A stretch of 64,000 bases of DNA from Paraburkholderia bryophila (GCF_013409255.1 NZ_JACCAS010000002.1:1116001-1180000); one strand, 5' to 3'. Shown: positions 43,822 through 53,294, counted from the first letter of the stretch. Program-made: numbers and translations. Notes: a model not told the origin generated them from the sequence alone.

Positions 43822-44442
43822 CTATCGCGGCAGGTAAGCCCAGGCACGCCTCGCGCGATCCTCGCGGCGAAAAGCGTCGATATCGCCGGCAAGACGCAGC
43901 GTCTGGTCGACCTCGTCGAGTCCTTCGAGCAGCACCGCGCGACGCGCGGCGTCGAATTCGAACGGGATCGACGGCAATCCGCGCGCGCGAATTTCGAGTG
44001 CGCGCAAATCGACTTCGAGCGGCTCGCCGTCCGCCGCGGCGGCAGCGAGCGACTCGATCGTCGAGGCATCGAGACACACCGGCAGCAGCCCGTTCTGCAG
44101 ACAATTGTTGAAGAAGATATCGCCGAACGAAGGCGCGATCACGCAGCGAATGCCAAATTCTTCGAGAGCCCACACCGCCATTTCACGCGAGCTGCCACAA
44201 CCGAAATTCGCGCCGCCCAGCAGAATCGATGCGTGCCGGAAAGCGGGCTGATTCAATACGAAGTCCTCGCGCTCGCCCTGCTCGGGACCGCCGTCGCGAT
44301 ACCGCAGCGTTTCGAATAACCACGGGCCGAGTTGACCGCGCACGAGTTGCGAGATTCGTTCGATGCGAATGATCAGGTCGGTGTCGACGTTATTGCGCAG
44401 CAGCGGCGCGGCCGGACCTTTGACTACCGTGAACGCTTTCAT
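43822..44442 (-). CDS. LeuD-like small subunit of a hydro-lyase
   Basis: This 206-residue aconitase-superfamily small subunit has the swivelling-domain motif LLGGANFGCGSSREMAVW and begins with NNVDTDLIIRI. It overlaps the large-subunit gene by 4 bases (ATGA), so the two are made together. It is unlikely to be the leucine-pathway LeuD because it sits between two isocitrate-lyase family genes and an importer rather than with leuB. Dimethylmaleate hydratase small subunit (DmdB) is the closest described logic. Confidence 0.88.
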   Translation of the reverse strand: MKAFTVVKGPAAPLLRNNVDTDLIIRIERISQLVRGQLGPWLFETLRYRDGGPEQGEREDFVLNQPAFRHASILLGGANFGCGSSREMAVWALEEFGIRCVIAPSFGDIFFNNCLQNGLLPVCLDASTIESLAAAAADGEPLEVDLRALEIRARGLPSIPFEFDAARRAVLLEGLDEVDQTLRLAGDIDAFRREDRARRAWAYLPR

Positions 44443-45857
44443 CGTGCGACTCCGGCACGCGCGGGCGCGGCGATATGGCCTGCCAGCGCGCTGGCTGCTG
44501 CGACGGCGGGACTCGCGAGGTGCGTGCGCGCACCCGGTCCTTGCCGGCCGACAAAGTTACGATTCGACGTCGACACGCAACGCTCGCCACGTCCCACCAC
44601 GTCGCCATTCGCGCCGACGCACATCGAGCAGCCGGGCTCGCGCCAATCGAAGCCCGCTGCACGGAATACCTGCGCCAGGCCCTGCGCTTCCGCTTCCCGC
44701 GCGACGCTCAACGAACCCGGTACGACCCACGCGGTGACGCCGTCGGCGACATGGTGTCCCGCGACGACGCGCGCGGCGGCTTGCAAGTCTTCGATACGGC
44801 TGTTGGTGCATGACCCGATAAACACGCGGTCGACGCTCAGCTCCTCCAGATGCTGCCCCGCATGCACGCCCATATAATCGAGCGCGCGCTGCAGCGCTTC
44901 ACGGCGCGCCGGATCGGATTCGTCGACGGGGTCGGGCACGGCGGCGTCGATCGCGATCACATGCTCGGGACTCGTGCCCCAGGTGACCTGCACCGCAATC
45001 GCCGATGCGTCGATCTCGACTTCACGGTCGAAGCGCGCGCCTGCGTCGCTCGGCAGGCGGCGCCAGTCTTCCAGCGCCGCGTCGAAGCTCGCGCCCTGCG
45101 GCGCGTATGGGCGGTCACGCAGATACGCGAACGTCACGTCATCCGGCGCGACGAGGCCGAACTTGGCGCCGAGTTCGATCGTCAGATTGCAGAGCGTCAA
45201 CCTCGCTTCCATGGAGAGCGCCTCGACCGCCGCGCCGGCGAATTCGACGGCATAACCGGTTCCCGCGCTCGCGCCGAGCGCGCCGATCACGTACAGAATC
45301 ATGTCCTTGGCGGTCACGCCTTCGGCAACGCTGCCGTTGAAACGGACCCGCATGGTGCGCGGTTTCTTCTGACGCACGGTTTGCGTTGCCAGCACATGCA
45401 CCAGCTCGGTCGAGCCGATGCCGAACGCCAGCGCCCCCAACGCGCCATGCGTACAGGTATGGCTATCCGCGCAAACGATCAACGTACCCGGCAACGACAA
45501 CCCCAGCTCCGGACCGATAACATGGACGATGCCTTGCCGGCCCTGCGCGCCAATATCGAACAACGGAATCGCGTGCTGCGTCATCTGCTCGCGCATCGCG
45601 TCGACCATGGTCGTGCTCCAGTCCGCGTCGCCGGCGCGGCGGCCGGGTTGCGTGGAGATCACATGGTCGAGCGTCGCGAAGGTCGACTCCGGATTGCTGA
45701 CCGGCAAATCGCGCGCTTCGAGCACGCGGATCGCTTCGACGCCGGTCAGTTCATGCATCAGATTGCGATCCACCTGCAACAGGTCGACGCCTCCCGGCAG
45801 TTGGGAAATCGTATGGCTGTCCCACAGCTTGTCGAACAGCGTGCGCGGCGCGTTCAT
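44439..45857 (-). CDS. LeuC-like large subunit of a hydro-lyase (4Fe-4S)
   Basis: This 472-residue aconitase-superfamily large subunit keeps the three cluster-binding Cys, in VFIGSCTNSR and REPGCSMCVG, so it should carry a 4Fe-4S cluster. The start ATG at 45857 overlaps the upstream lyase stop codon as ATGA, and its own stop overlaps the LeuD-like start. With the small subunit it would hydrate or isomerise a substituted maleate/malate before cleavage by one of the flanking lyases. Confidence 0.9.
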   Translation of the reverse strand: MNAPRTLFDKLWDSHTISQLPGGVDLLQVDRNLMHELTGVEAIRVLEARDLPVSNPESTFATLDHVISTQPGRRAGDADWSTTMVDAMREQMTQHAIPLFDIGAQGRQGIVHVIGPELGLSLPGTLIVCADSHTCTHGALGALAFGIGSTELVHVLATQTVRQKKPRTMRVRFNGSVAEGVTAKDMILYVIGALGASAGTGYAVEFAGAAVEALSMEARLTLCNLTIELGAKFGLVAPDDVTFAYLRDRPYAPQGASFDAALEDWRRLPSDAGARFDREVEIDASAIAVQVTWGTSPEHVIAIDAAVPDPVDESDPARREALQRALDYMGVHAGQHLEELSVDRVFIGSCTNSRIEDLQAAARVVAGHHVADGVTAWVVPGSLSVAREAEAQGLAQVFRAAGFDWREPGCSMCVGANGDVVGRGERCVSTSNRNFVGRQGPGARTHLASPAVAAASALAGHIAAPARAGVAR

Positions 45858-46744
45858 GATGCCGCCTCGCCGCTTTGCGCGTGGCGTTTCTCGAACGCCC
45901 ACACTTCGGGGAAGCCGACCAGTTCGTGCAACTGGTCCATCGTGAACGACGGCACCTGCAGATCGAGCGAGTCGCCGTGTTCGAGCAGATGACGGTACGC
46001 GCTGTCCAATGCGGAAGTCGCCGCCGCCATGCCGATCGACGGATAGATCGCGATGCTGAAGCCCCACTCCTTCAGCGTGCTGCTCGCAACCACCGGCGAG
46101 CGGCCCGTTGGCACCATATTGGCGAACAGCCACGCACCGCAATCGGCGAGTTCGCCGCCGATCCGCTTGAATTCCTCGGCGCTTTCCGGCGATTCGACGA
46201 ATACGATATCCGCGCCGGCGCGAGCGAACGCCTTGCCGCGCCGGATCGCCTCGTCAAGGCCGAGCGTGGTGCGGGAATCGGTCCGGGCGATGATCAGCAT
46301 GTCGTCGCTGCGGCGTGCTTCGAGCGCGACTTCGATTTTTTTCAGCATGTCGTCCAGCGGCACGACCTGGCGGCCCTGCGTGTGGCCGCATTTTTTTGGC
46401 ATCACCTGGTCTTCCATCTGGATCGCCTGCACGCCCGCGGCTTCGTAGCCGCGTACGGTGTGCCGCACGTTGAGCAGGCCACCGAAGCCCGTATCCGCGT
46501 CCGCGATCAGCGGCTTGCCGATGCCTTCGGCGATTTGCCGCGCGCGTCCCACCATGTCCGTATAGCTGACGAGACCCGCATCCGCCACGCCCAGATACGA
46601 GCCGGACACGCCGTAGCCGGTCATGTACAGCGCCTCGAACGGCAGGCGATCGGCGACCCGCGCCGAGAACATGTCGAATACACCGGGCGCGACGACAAAA
46701 CGTCCGCTCTTGAGAATCGCTTTCAGCTTTCCGGGAGTACTCAT
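45854..46744 (-). CDS. Isocitrate lyase/PEP mutase family lyase 1 (dimethylmalate-lyase-like)
   Basis: This 296-residue lyase has LIADADTGFGG and MEDQVMPKKCGHTQGRQ, the metal and catalytic Cys motifs of the family, and is related to but clearly different from the lyase at 42836-43741. It follows the ABC permease gene by 13 bases and overlaps the LeuC-like gene by 4 bases. Two lyases in one operon suggest either two substrates or two successive cleavages. Confidence 0.88.
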   Translation of the reverse strand: MSTPGKLKAILKSGRFVVAPGVFDMFSARVADRLPFEALYMTGYGVSGSYLGVADAGLVSYTDMVGRARQIAEGIGKPLIADADTGFGGLLNVRHTVRGYEAAGVQAIQMEDQVMPKKCGHTQGRQVVPLDDMLKKIEVALEARRSDDMLIIARTDSRTTLGLDEAIRRGKAFARAGADIVFVESPESAEEFKRIGGELADCGAWLFANMVPTGRSPVVASSTLKEWGFSIAIYPSIGMAAATSALDSAYRHLLEHGDSLDLQVPSFTMDQLHELVGFPEVWAFEKRHAQSGEAAS

Positions 46745-46757
46745 CGAACGCTCCTGC

Positions 46758-47534
46758 TCAATTGCTGTGAGTAAGACGCCGTTGCCACGCCAGCAACAGC
46801 AGATTGACGAGCGTCGCGAAGACGAACAGCATCAGCGCGAGCGCCATGATCGTGCTGGTTTCGCTGCGATTCATCGCAATCATCAGCATGTGGCCGATAC
46901 CGCTTTGCGACGCGAACATCTCGCCGATCAGCGTGCCGAGCAGCGTCAGCGAAAAGCCGATCCGCAGGCCGGCGACCACTTCCGGCACACAGGCGGGCAG
47001 CAGGATGCGACGCGCGAAAGCGACCGGACTCAGCCGGTACGTTCGTGCCGCGCGCGTGTAAATGGGCGGCAGGTTACGCACGGCGTTCATCGTGAAGATC
47101 GTGATCGGTACGATGCCGTGCATCACGCCGAACACAATCTTGGCCCACAGGCCCAAGCCGAACGCGAGCAGCACGACCGGATACAGCGTGACTTTGGGAA
47201 TCGAATAGAAGCCCATCATCAGCGGCTCCATCACGTCGCCGGCCAGCTTGCGCGCGCCGAGCAGCATGCCGAGGCACACCCCGCAGACCGCCGAGATCAG
47301 AAATGCCGAGCCGAACGCGAACGCGGTCACGTACAGACTCGCCGGGAAATCCGGGTCGCTGACAATGTGAACCGCGCGGACCAGCGTGCGCCACGGCGTG
47401 GTGAGCACGTCCGGACCCAGCATCTCGCTCGATACCTGCCACAACACGGCCAGCACGACCAGCAGCACAACGCCGTCGAGCCAGCGTCGCGCGTGCCGCG
47501 GTTTGATGGTGTGCGCAACGACGATCGTGCTCAT
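46758..47534 (-). CDS. ABC transporter permease (taurine/nitrate type) 2
   Basis: This 258-residue inner-membrane permease of the SsuC/TauC type has about six helices and the ATPase-contact motif EMFASQSGIGHML. Its start overlaps the stop codon of the first permease gene by 4 bases. With the ATPase and binding protein encoded upstream it forms an importer for the substrate of the lyase pathway. Confidence 0.88.
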   Translation of the reverse strand: MSTIVVAHTIKPRHARRWLDGVVLLVVLAVLWQVSSEMLGPDVLTTPWRTLVRAVHIVSDPDFPASLYVTAFAFGSAFLISAVCGVCLGMLLGARKLAGDVMEPLMMGFYSIPKVTLYPVVLLAFGLGLWAKIVFGVMHGIVPITIFTMNAVRNLPPIYTRAARTYRLSPVAFARRILLPACVPEVVAGLRIGFSLTLLGTLIGEMFASQSGIGHMLMIAMNRSETSTIMALALMLFVFATLVNLLLLAWQRRLTHSN

Positions 47535-48289
47535 GCCACCTCCCTGCGAATCCGCCGGTACAGGCGTGCTTCGGCCGAACGTAGCAGCGCGTTGACGGTG
47601 CCGACGAACAGCAGCATCAGCACCATCAGGCCGTACATGGTCGGGTTGTCGAAGTTGTTGTACGCAAAGGCGATCTGGTAGCCGAAGCCCGAACCCGACA
47701 AGACGAATTCCCCGGCCACGACGGCGATAAATGCGTACACGACCGTCAACTTGATGCCGGTAAACACAAACGGCAAACTCGACGGCAACGTGATCAGCCG
47801 AATTTCATCGAACGTATTCAGACGGCACACGCGGGCCGTACGCAGCAGCACACGCGGCACGCGCTCCAGACCGTTGAGCGTATTCACCGCCATCGCGACC
47901 ACCGCGAACAGAAAGCCGATGCCCACCAGCGGCCAGCGATTCAGGCCGAGCAGCACGATCAGGATCGGATAGAGCACGAACACCGGCACCGCGTAATACG
48001 ACAGCAGCAGCGGGTCGAGCACACGCCGCACGCGCGGCAACCGGAACAGCAGCACGCCGCCGACAAAACCCACCACCACCGCCAGCGCCACCGCGAGCAA
48101 CGCGCTGCCGAGGGTTTGCAGAATGTCCGACGTGTATTCGCCGGATACCAGCAGTTGCACGGCGCTCACGATCATCCGTGAAGGCGGAATGAACGAGACC
48201 GGATTGATCCACGCGGCGCGGCTCGCGATCTCCAGCAGCACGATCAGCCCGACAATCAGGCCGAGCCGCCAACGCACGGCCGTATTCAT
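47531..48289 (-). CDS. ABC transporter permease (taurine/nitrate type) 1
   Basis: This 252-residue permease is of the same SsuC/TauC family (EFVLSGSGFGYQI near the end). The ATG at 48289 overlaps the ATPase stop codon as ATGA, which rules out the longer frame. The presence of two different permeases points to a heterodimeric membrane domain. Confidence 0.88.
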   Translation of the reverse strand: MNTAVRWRLGLIVGLIVLLEIASRAAWINPVSFIPPSRMIVSAVQLLVSGEYTSDILQTLGSALLAVALAVVVGFVGGVLLFRLPRVRRVLDPLLLSYYAVPVFVLYPILIVLLGLNRWPLVGIGFLFAVVAMAVNTLNGLERVPRVLLRTARVCRLNTFDEIRLITLPSSLPFVFTGIKLTVVYAFIAVVAGEFVLSGSGFGYQIAFAYNNFDNPTMYGLMVLMLLFVGTVNALLRSAEARLYRRIRREVA

Positions 48290-49149
48290 TGCTGGCTCCC
48301 GAGTGCTTTGAGCGCTTCTTCGCGCAGCAAGCCCCACACCTGCGCGGTCAATTCGCCGAAGCGCGCGTCGAGCGCCGTCGTGCTGTCGCGCAGACGCGGC
48401 CAGCCGGTGTCGATCGTCGCAATGAAACGGCCTGGACACGCCGACATCACGCCGATGCGGTCGGACAGCAACACGGCTTCGTCGATCGAGTGGGTGATCA
48501 GCAGCACGGTCGCGCCGGTGTCGCGCCATAGCTTCAGGGTTTCGTCGCCCATCAGCAGACGGGTTTGCTGATCGAGCGCGCCGAACGGTTCATCGAGCAA
48601 CAGCAGGCGTGGCCGCACCACCATCGCTCGCGCGATGCAAACCCGTTGGCGCATACCGCCCGACAACTGCGCGGGGTAAGCGCTCGCAAACCGCTTGAGT
48701 CCCATGAAGGACAGCGCGTGGTCGACCCGCTCGCGCACTTCCGCCTCGGCGACGCCGGCCTGACGCGCAGCGAACGCGGCATTGTCGAACACGTTGAGCC
48801 ACGGAAAACTCGCGTCTTCCTGGAACACCACGGCGACCCCGTCCGGCACTTCCGCGCCGACCGGCTTGCCTTCGAATGTCACGGTTCCGCCGCTGGCGGG
48901 ATTCAGACCGGCCAGCACGTCGAGTAGCGTGGACTTGCCGCAACCCGATGGTCCCACCACGGAGAAGAACTCGCCCGCACGCAATTCGAGGCTCACTGGG
49001 CCAAGCGCGTGAAACGGCGGCTTGCCGCCGGTGCCGGGATAGATTCGCGTGACGTCGGTGAGTGTGGCCTCGATGCGCTTGCCGTCGGGCGACAGCGCAC
49101 TCGGCGCGACCACCGAGATATTGGCTTTCTGGCGGGATAATGCGCTCAT
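48286..49149 (-). CDS. ABC transporter ATP-binding protein (taurine/nitrate type)
   Basis: This 287-residue ATPase has Walker A GPSGCGKST, the signature LSGGMRQRV, Walker B LLLLDEPFGALD and the switch His in LLITHSIDEA. It has about 30 extra N-terminal residues compared with SsuB. It lies 7 bases after the binding-protein gene and is coupled by a 4-base overlap to the first permease. Confidence 0.92.
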   Translation of the reverse strand: MSALSRQKANISVVAPSALSPDGKRIEATLTDVTRIYPGTGGKPPFHALGPVSLELRAGEFFSVVGPSGCGKSTLLDVLAGLNPASGGTVTFEGKPVGAEVPDGVAVVFQEDASFPWLNVFDNAAFAARQAGVAEAEVRERVDHALSFMGLKRFASAYPAQLSGGMRQRVCIARAMVVRPRLLLLDEPFGALDQQTRLLMGDETLKLWRDTGATVLLITHSIDEAVLLSDRIGVMSACPGRFIATIDTGWPRLRDSTTALDARFGELTAQVWGLLREEALKALGSQQ

Positions 49150-49156
49150 CGCGACC

Positions 49157-50140
49157 TCACTTCTTGCTGCGCAAATCGGCCGGCAACATCGACTCGTCGA
49201 CGATCTTCGACCAATCGAATGGCCCTTCGGGAATGGCCTTGACCAGCACCAGGCCTTTGAGTACTTCGTCCATGCTCTTGTAGTCGAGACTGCCTTCGCT
49301 CCAGTACTTCGGATCGGCGTCGAGCACGTTGTTGATGGCCGACGCGGCGACCGCCGGGTCCATCTTGTACTCCTTGGCGAGGATCTGCGCGGCCTCGGCG
49401 CGATGCGCGGCCATGTAGATCACCGCCTTGCGGCGCGCCAGGATAATGCCGCGAATCACCTCGGGATGCGCCTTCAGATAATCGGTGCGGACAATCCCGA
49501 CGGTCTGCGTTTCGTTCGGCACAACGTCGTTCGAACGAAACGCAATACGTAGGCCCTCTTTCTTCGCGCTATACGACGGCTCGGTCATGTAGCCGACGTC
49601 GACCGCACCCTGCTGAAGCGACGTGAGCATGCCGCTCGAACTGCCCACCGGTTTGCGCTGCACCTGGCCCAGCAGGCCGACGCGGTCGAGCGCGATCGTG
49701 GAGATCATGTCGGTCGTCGATTTGGGACTGCTGTAGCCGATCGTCTTGCCCTTCATCTGCTTGATGTTGGTGATCGAGCCGTTCTTCAGTTCAACCCACA
49801 CGAGGTCGCCGAGACTCTGCACGCCGCCGTGCACGATCGTCAGATCGACGCCCTGTTTCACTGCGGCGATCGCTGCGGGCAACGCCACTTCGCCGTACGG
49901 AATGTCGGACGCCATCGCGTTGCGAATGCTGGTTCCACCGCCTTCCGACGTGATGAAACCGGTGACGTCGACTTTCTCTTCCTTGAAGAAACCTTTGTCC
50001 AGCGCAACCGCGAACGGCACCCCGTACATACCGTCGCCCCAATGCGTCACCGTCAGCGAACTGGCGTTGGCGCCGACGCTCGCAAGCGTCAGCGTCGCGC
50101 TCAGGCAGATACCCCGCACGACATTGCGAATCGCGTTCAT
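49157..50140 (-). CDS. ABC transporter substrate-binding protein (NMT1/TauA-like)
   Basis: This 327-residue periplasmic binding protein has a signal peptide ending near GANA and the NMT1/SsuA fold (VTHWGDGMYGVPFAVALDKG, FKEEKVDV, GKTIGYSSPKSTTD). The ATG at 50140 has GGAGA upstream; an ATG 15 bases earlier lacks a ribosome binding site. It is the first gene of the importer/lyase operon. The ligand is probably an organic acid, judged from the downstream enzymes, although many relatives bind sulfonates or pyrimidine precursors. Confidence 0.9.
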   Translation of the reverse strand: MNAIRNVVRGICLSATLTLASVGANASSLTVTHWGDGMYGVPFAVALDKGFFKEEKVDVTGFITSEGGGTSIRNAMASDIPYGEVALPAAIAAVKQGVDLTIVHGGVQSLGDLVWVELKNGSITNIKQMKGKTIGYSSPKSTTDMISTIALDRVGLLGQVQRKPVGSSSGMLTSLQQGAVDVGYMTEPSYSAKKEGLRIAFRSNDVVPNETQTVGIVRTDYLKAHPEVIRGIILARRKAVIYMAAHRAEAAQILAKEYKMDPAVAASAINNVLDADPKYWSEGSLDYKSMDEVLKGLVLVKAIPEGPFDWSKIVDESMLPADLRSKK

Positions 50141-50269
50141 GTGGTTCGTCTCCATCCACGATTGACGGTTGAGTGCCCGTCATTTTCGTTATGCCGCCGC
50201 GCGCCGTGGCGCCGGCGACGGGTCAGAAAACGGCATCGTCAAGTCGACTTCCGCCGCTCACCGTGTAAG

Positions 50270-50285
50270 TTAATGTATGCATTAA
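50270..50285. promoter_or_regulatory. Palindrome, candidate GntR-type operator of the importer/lyase operon
   Basis: TTAATG-TATG-CATTAA is a perfect 6-base inverted repeat whose core TGTATGCA resembles the TGTATACA-type sites of FCD-domain GntR regulators. It lies about 130 bases upstream of the binding-protein start codon, between that operon and the gntR gene. Confidence 0.55.
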
Positions 50286-50372
50286 ATCGTTAAAAGTACA
50301 GAACATCGGCACGGGAAAACGGTTGGGTTTACCCGTTACGCCGACACGAATTCGTCTGTTTTAAAGGGTTTT

Positions 50373-51068
50373 TCAAGCCTGATGAATGCCGTGTTGCTGC
50401 AGCACCGCAGTCTGCTCGCGCCAGCCGCGTTCGCGATGAAGACGGTATAAACGGCTTGCCCGCGCTGCATCGCCGCGACGGATCGCTTCGATGATTTCGT
50501 AATGCTCGGCAATCGATTTTTTGGGCTGGGGATGCGGCCGCAACTGTTGCGTGAAGCGCCGCACGCGATGCACCTGATCGCGGCAATTCATCACGACCTG
50601 CGCGAGTCGCGCGTTGCCGCCGAGTTGCACGAGTGCCTCGTGGAAGGCTTCGTCGGCGGCGGCCCAAGCTTGCATGTCTTGCGTGGCGAGCGCGTCGGTC
50701 ATCTGCTGGCAGGCGTTGTCGAGCGGACTCAGGTCGACGCCGCCGCGCGCGGCCACCAACCCCGCTGCCGTCGATTCGAGGCTGATCAGCACCTGGTAGA
50801 TATGGCTGATATCGGACACGGACGTCGGCACGATGTGAATGCCATGACGCGGCACGATCTCGACCAGCCCTTCGCCCTGCAGCCGGATCGCCGCTTCGCG
50901 GATCGGCGTGCGGCTCACGCCGAGCATTTGCGCGAGATCCTGTTCGAGCACGTAAGAGCCGGGCGTCAACTCGCTTTCTATGATTTTTTGCCTGAGGCTT
51001 TCGTAGGCGAGTTGCGATGAGTTGCCGTTGCGCGCTTCGGGTTGTGTGGCCGATTTGAGTTTTGGCAC
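50373..51068 (-). CDS. GntR-family (FadR/FCD) regulator of the importer/lyase operon
   Basis: This 231-residue regulator has the GntR winged helix (LAQMLGVSRTPIREAAIRLQ) and an all-helical FCD effector domain with metal-binding His residues (EAFHEAL, AEHYEII). The start is GTG at 51068, with GGAGG 6 bases upstream. It lies immediately upstream of the importer/lyase operon on the same strand. It is a paralogue of the GntR protein encoded at 53295-53963. Confidence 0.88.
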   Translation of the reverse strand: MPKLKSATQPEARNGNSSQLAYESLRQKIIESELTPGSYVLEQDLAQMLGVSRTPIREAAIRLQGEGLVEIVPRHGIHIVPTSVSDISHIYQVLISLESTAAGLVAARGGVDLSPLDNACQQMTDALATQDMQAWAAADEAFHEALVQLGGNARLAQVVMNCRDQVHRVRRFTQQLRPHPQPKKSIAEHYEIIEAIRRGDAARASRLYRLHRERGWREQTAVLQQHGIHQA

Positions 51069-51283
51069 GACGCTCCTCCAGGCGGCGCCGAAGCGCACGC
51101 GGCTATCCGTCTATCCCGCACGGCGGTATGCGCAGCGTGCAGGCTATGACTGGCGCCGTGCGCAACGCGCGAACGTTTCGATGCTAGCATCGCGTGCCGT
51201 GCGGCGGCATGAAGGGAAACGCTTAATGCAATGCGTTCCGTCATGACGAACCGGCGGCGCGCATGGCGCATGGCAAACGCCAA

Positions 51284-52171
51284 TCACCCACCGCGTAAAT
51301 GCGCGACCAGCATGCGGCAAGCGACCGGCAGCGCCTCCAGCGAACGCACGGCTAACAGCAGATCGCGCTCCGCCCACGAATCGGTGAGCGTGACGATCGA
51401 GAAACCCAGCTTGGCCGCCTGCTCTTGCGCGATCGCACGCGGCATGACGCCGAGCCCGAGTCCCGCCGCAATCATCAGACATTGCGCGTCGTAGCTCGTC
51501 ACCTGAATGCGAAGATTGACCGGGCGCGCGTGAGCGTGCGCCGCGCGGGTGAGTTGCTGACTGATCGCGGTATCGGGCGGCAGGCCGACGTATTCGAAGT
51601 CGAGCGTGTCCGCGAAGGCAATCGCCTCGTGATGCGCCAGCGCATGGTCGGCCGGCGTGACGAGCGTCAGGGAATCGCGGCGATAAGGGAACGTTTGCAC
51701 ATCATAGCCATGCGGCACGGACGTGAACACGCCGATATCCGCCGCGTTATCGGCGACGGCTTTCACCACCCCAGTACTGGGCTTTTCTTCGAGCTGGATC
51801 TGAATCCGCGGATGCTGCGCGGCAAACGACTGGATCTCGCGCGGCAGGAACTGCACGACCGACGACACATTCGCCGCCAGCCGGATCAGCCCGCTGACGC
51901 CGCTGGCGTAATCGCGCATCTGCACGGCAATGTCGTCGAGTTCATGCAGTGCGCGGTGCGCCAGCGCGACCAGCCGCTCACCGGCAGCAGTCGGCATCAC
52001 GCCTTTGTTGGTGCGCCGTAGAAGCGCCACGCCCAGCGTCGCTTCGATCTCGCTGATGCGTTTGCTGACGGCCGCCGCCGCAATATGTTCGCGCTGCGCC
52101 GCGGCCGCGATGGTGCCGGTTTCAGCAACGCTGACAAACAGCCTGAGCGAAAGCGGATCGAGTGTCGGCAT
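51284..52171 (-). CDS. LysR-family transcriptional regulator
   Basis: This 295-residue regulator has a normal LysR helix-turn-helix (GTIAAAAQREHIAAAAVSKR) and effector domain. The ATG at 52171 was chosen because family alignments start at LDPLSLRLFVSVAETG. It is divergent from the glutaredoxin-DinB-like gene, 209 bases away, and may control it. It could also act elsewhere; the ligand is unknown. Confidence 0.85.
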   Translation of the reverse strand: MPTLDPLSLRLFVSVAETGTIAAAAQREHIAAAAVSKRISEIEATLGVALLRRTNKGVMPTAAGERLVALAHRALHELDDIAVQMRDYASGVSGLIRLAANVSSVVQFLPREIQSFAAQHPRIQIQLEEKPSTGVVKAVADNAADIGVFTSVPHGYDVQTFPYRRDSLTLVTPADHALAHHEAIAFADTLDFEYVGLPPDTAISQQLTRAAHAHARPVNLRIQVTSYDAQCLMIAAGLGLGVMPRAIAQEQAAKLGFSIVTLTDSWAERDLLLAVRSLEALPVACRMLVAHLRGG

Positions 52172-52380
52172 GACGTCCCGCAGCAAGTAGCCGAGTTCGC
52201 CGATGGATTCGGCGCCCCTCGGCACAGCGTGTACGTGTCACCGCAACTGGCACGTTTTCCCGCCATCGTGGCTCGCGATGACGGCATGGTCAAGCAATGC
52301 TTTGCACGGGAACGCGGCCTGGCAACAATGACATTGACCGGCGGCCTCGTTCGAGGCAAACCGCGCGAAAGGAGACAGCG

Positions 52381-53148
52381 ATGCAAACCGCGACCCACGC
52401 AAAGATCAAGGTGTTCTGGCAACCCGGCTGTTCGTCGTGCTTACGCACCAAGGAGTTTTTGACGAAGCAGGGCATCGAATTCGAATCGATCGACGTGCAT
52501 AACGATCCGGACGGCGCCGAGCAACTGGCCGCGCTGGGCGCGCGTAGCGTGCCCGTGGTCGCGCTCGGCGGCAAATACACGTTCTGTCAGTCGATCAACG
52601 ACGTCATCAAGTTTCTGGATCTGAAGACGAAAATCATGACGCCGCTGCCGCCGGCGGAACTGGTCAGCCGCCTCGAACTCGTGCTCGAATCGAACGCGCG
52701 TTATACGCGGCAATTCAGCGGCGCCGCGTATCGAGAGCCGTTCAGGAATCGCAACCGGACGCCGGCCGGGCTCACGTTTCACGTCTTCCGCGTGGCCGAG
52801 ATGGGTATCGAGGCCGCGCAGCAGATCGAATTGCGATTCGAAGGATTCGACGAAGTGCCGCCCGCCGAATGGGGACCGCAGGAGATTGCCGCATGGGGCG
52901 ACAGCGTGAGGGCACGCTTGCGCGCGTGGTGGCAGGCTGAAACGGATCGCTCTTTGAGCTACGACGTGCCGACTTACTATGGACGGCGGCCCATGCATGA
53001 AGTGCTGGAGCGCACCGCATGGCACAGCGCGCAACACACGCGGCAGGTCATGCTGATGCTGGAAAGCGAAGGCGTGGCGGTCGACCGGCCGCTGACGGCT
53101 CAGGATCTGGCCGGCTTGCCGCTGCCGGATGAAGTGTGGGACCGATAA
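52381..53148 (+). CDS. Glutaredoxin - DinB-like fusion protein
   Basis: This 255-residue protein has an N-terminal glutaredoxin domain with active site CSSC (residues about 20-23, in QPGCSSCLRTKEFL) and the cis-Pro of RSVPVVALGG. It is followed by about 150 residues resembling the DinB/YfiT helical metal-binding fold, with conserved His in MHEVLERTAWHSAQHTRQV. AAAGGAGA precedes the ATG at 52381. The combination suggests a thiol-linked enzyme, since DinB-like proteins include bacillithiol- and mycothiol-dependent transferases. A glutathione-dependent role here is inferred. Confidence 0.82.
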   Translation: MQTATHAKIKVFWQPGCSSCLRTKEFLTKQGIEFESIDVHNDPDGAEQLAALGARSVPVVALGGKYTFCQSINDVIKFLDLKTKIMTPLPPAELVSRLELVLESNARYTRQFSGAAYREPFRNRNRTPAGLTFHVFRVAEMGIEAAQQIELRFEGFDEVPPAEWGPQEIAAWGDSVRARLRAWWQAETDRSLSYDVPTYYGRRPMHEVLERTAWHSAQHTRQVMLMLESEGVAVDRPLTAQDLAGLPLPDEVWDR

Positions 53149-53294
53149 CGGCAATCCGGCCTGTCGGGGTGGTGCGGCGCGCAAAGCGCCGCATTGAGAG
53201 CGTGACGGAGTTTCGCAAGCGGCTCATAAACTGAACCCCTCTTTCGCGTCTGCGTGGCAGAATCGCCTTCAATCCGTCGGCGAGACAGAAACAC

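Noticed and set aside
43822..45857. LeuC/LeuD of leucine biosynthesis
   Set aside because: No leuB or leuA is linked, and the genes overlap two isocitrate-lyase family genes and an importer, which points to catabolism.
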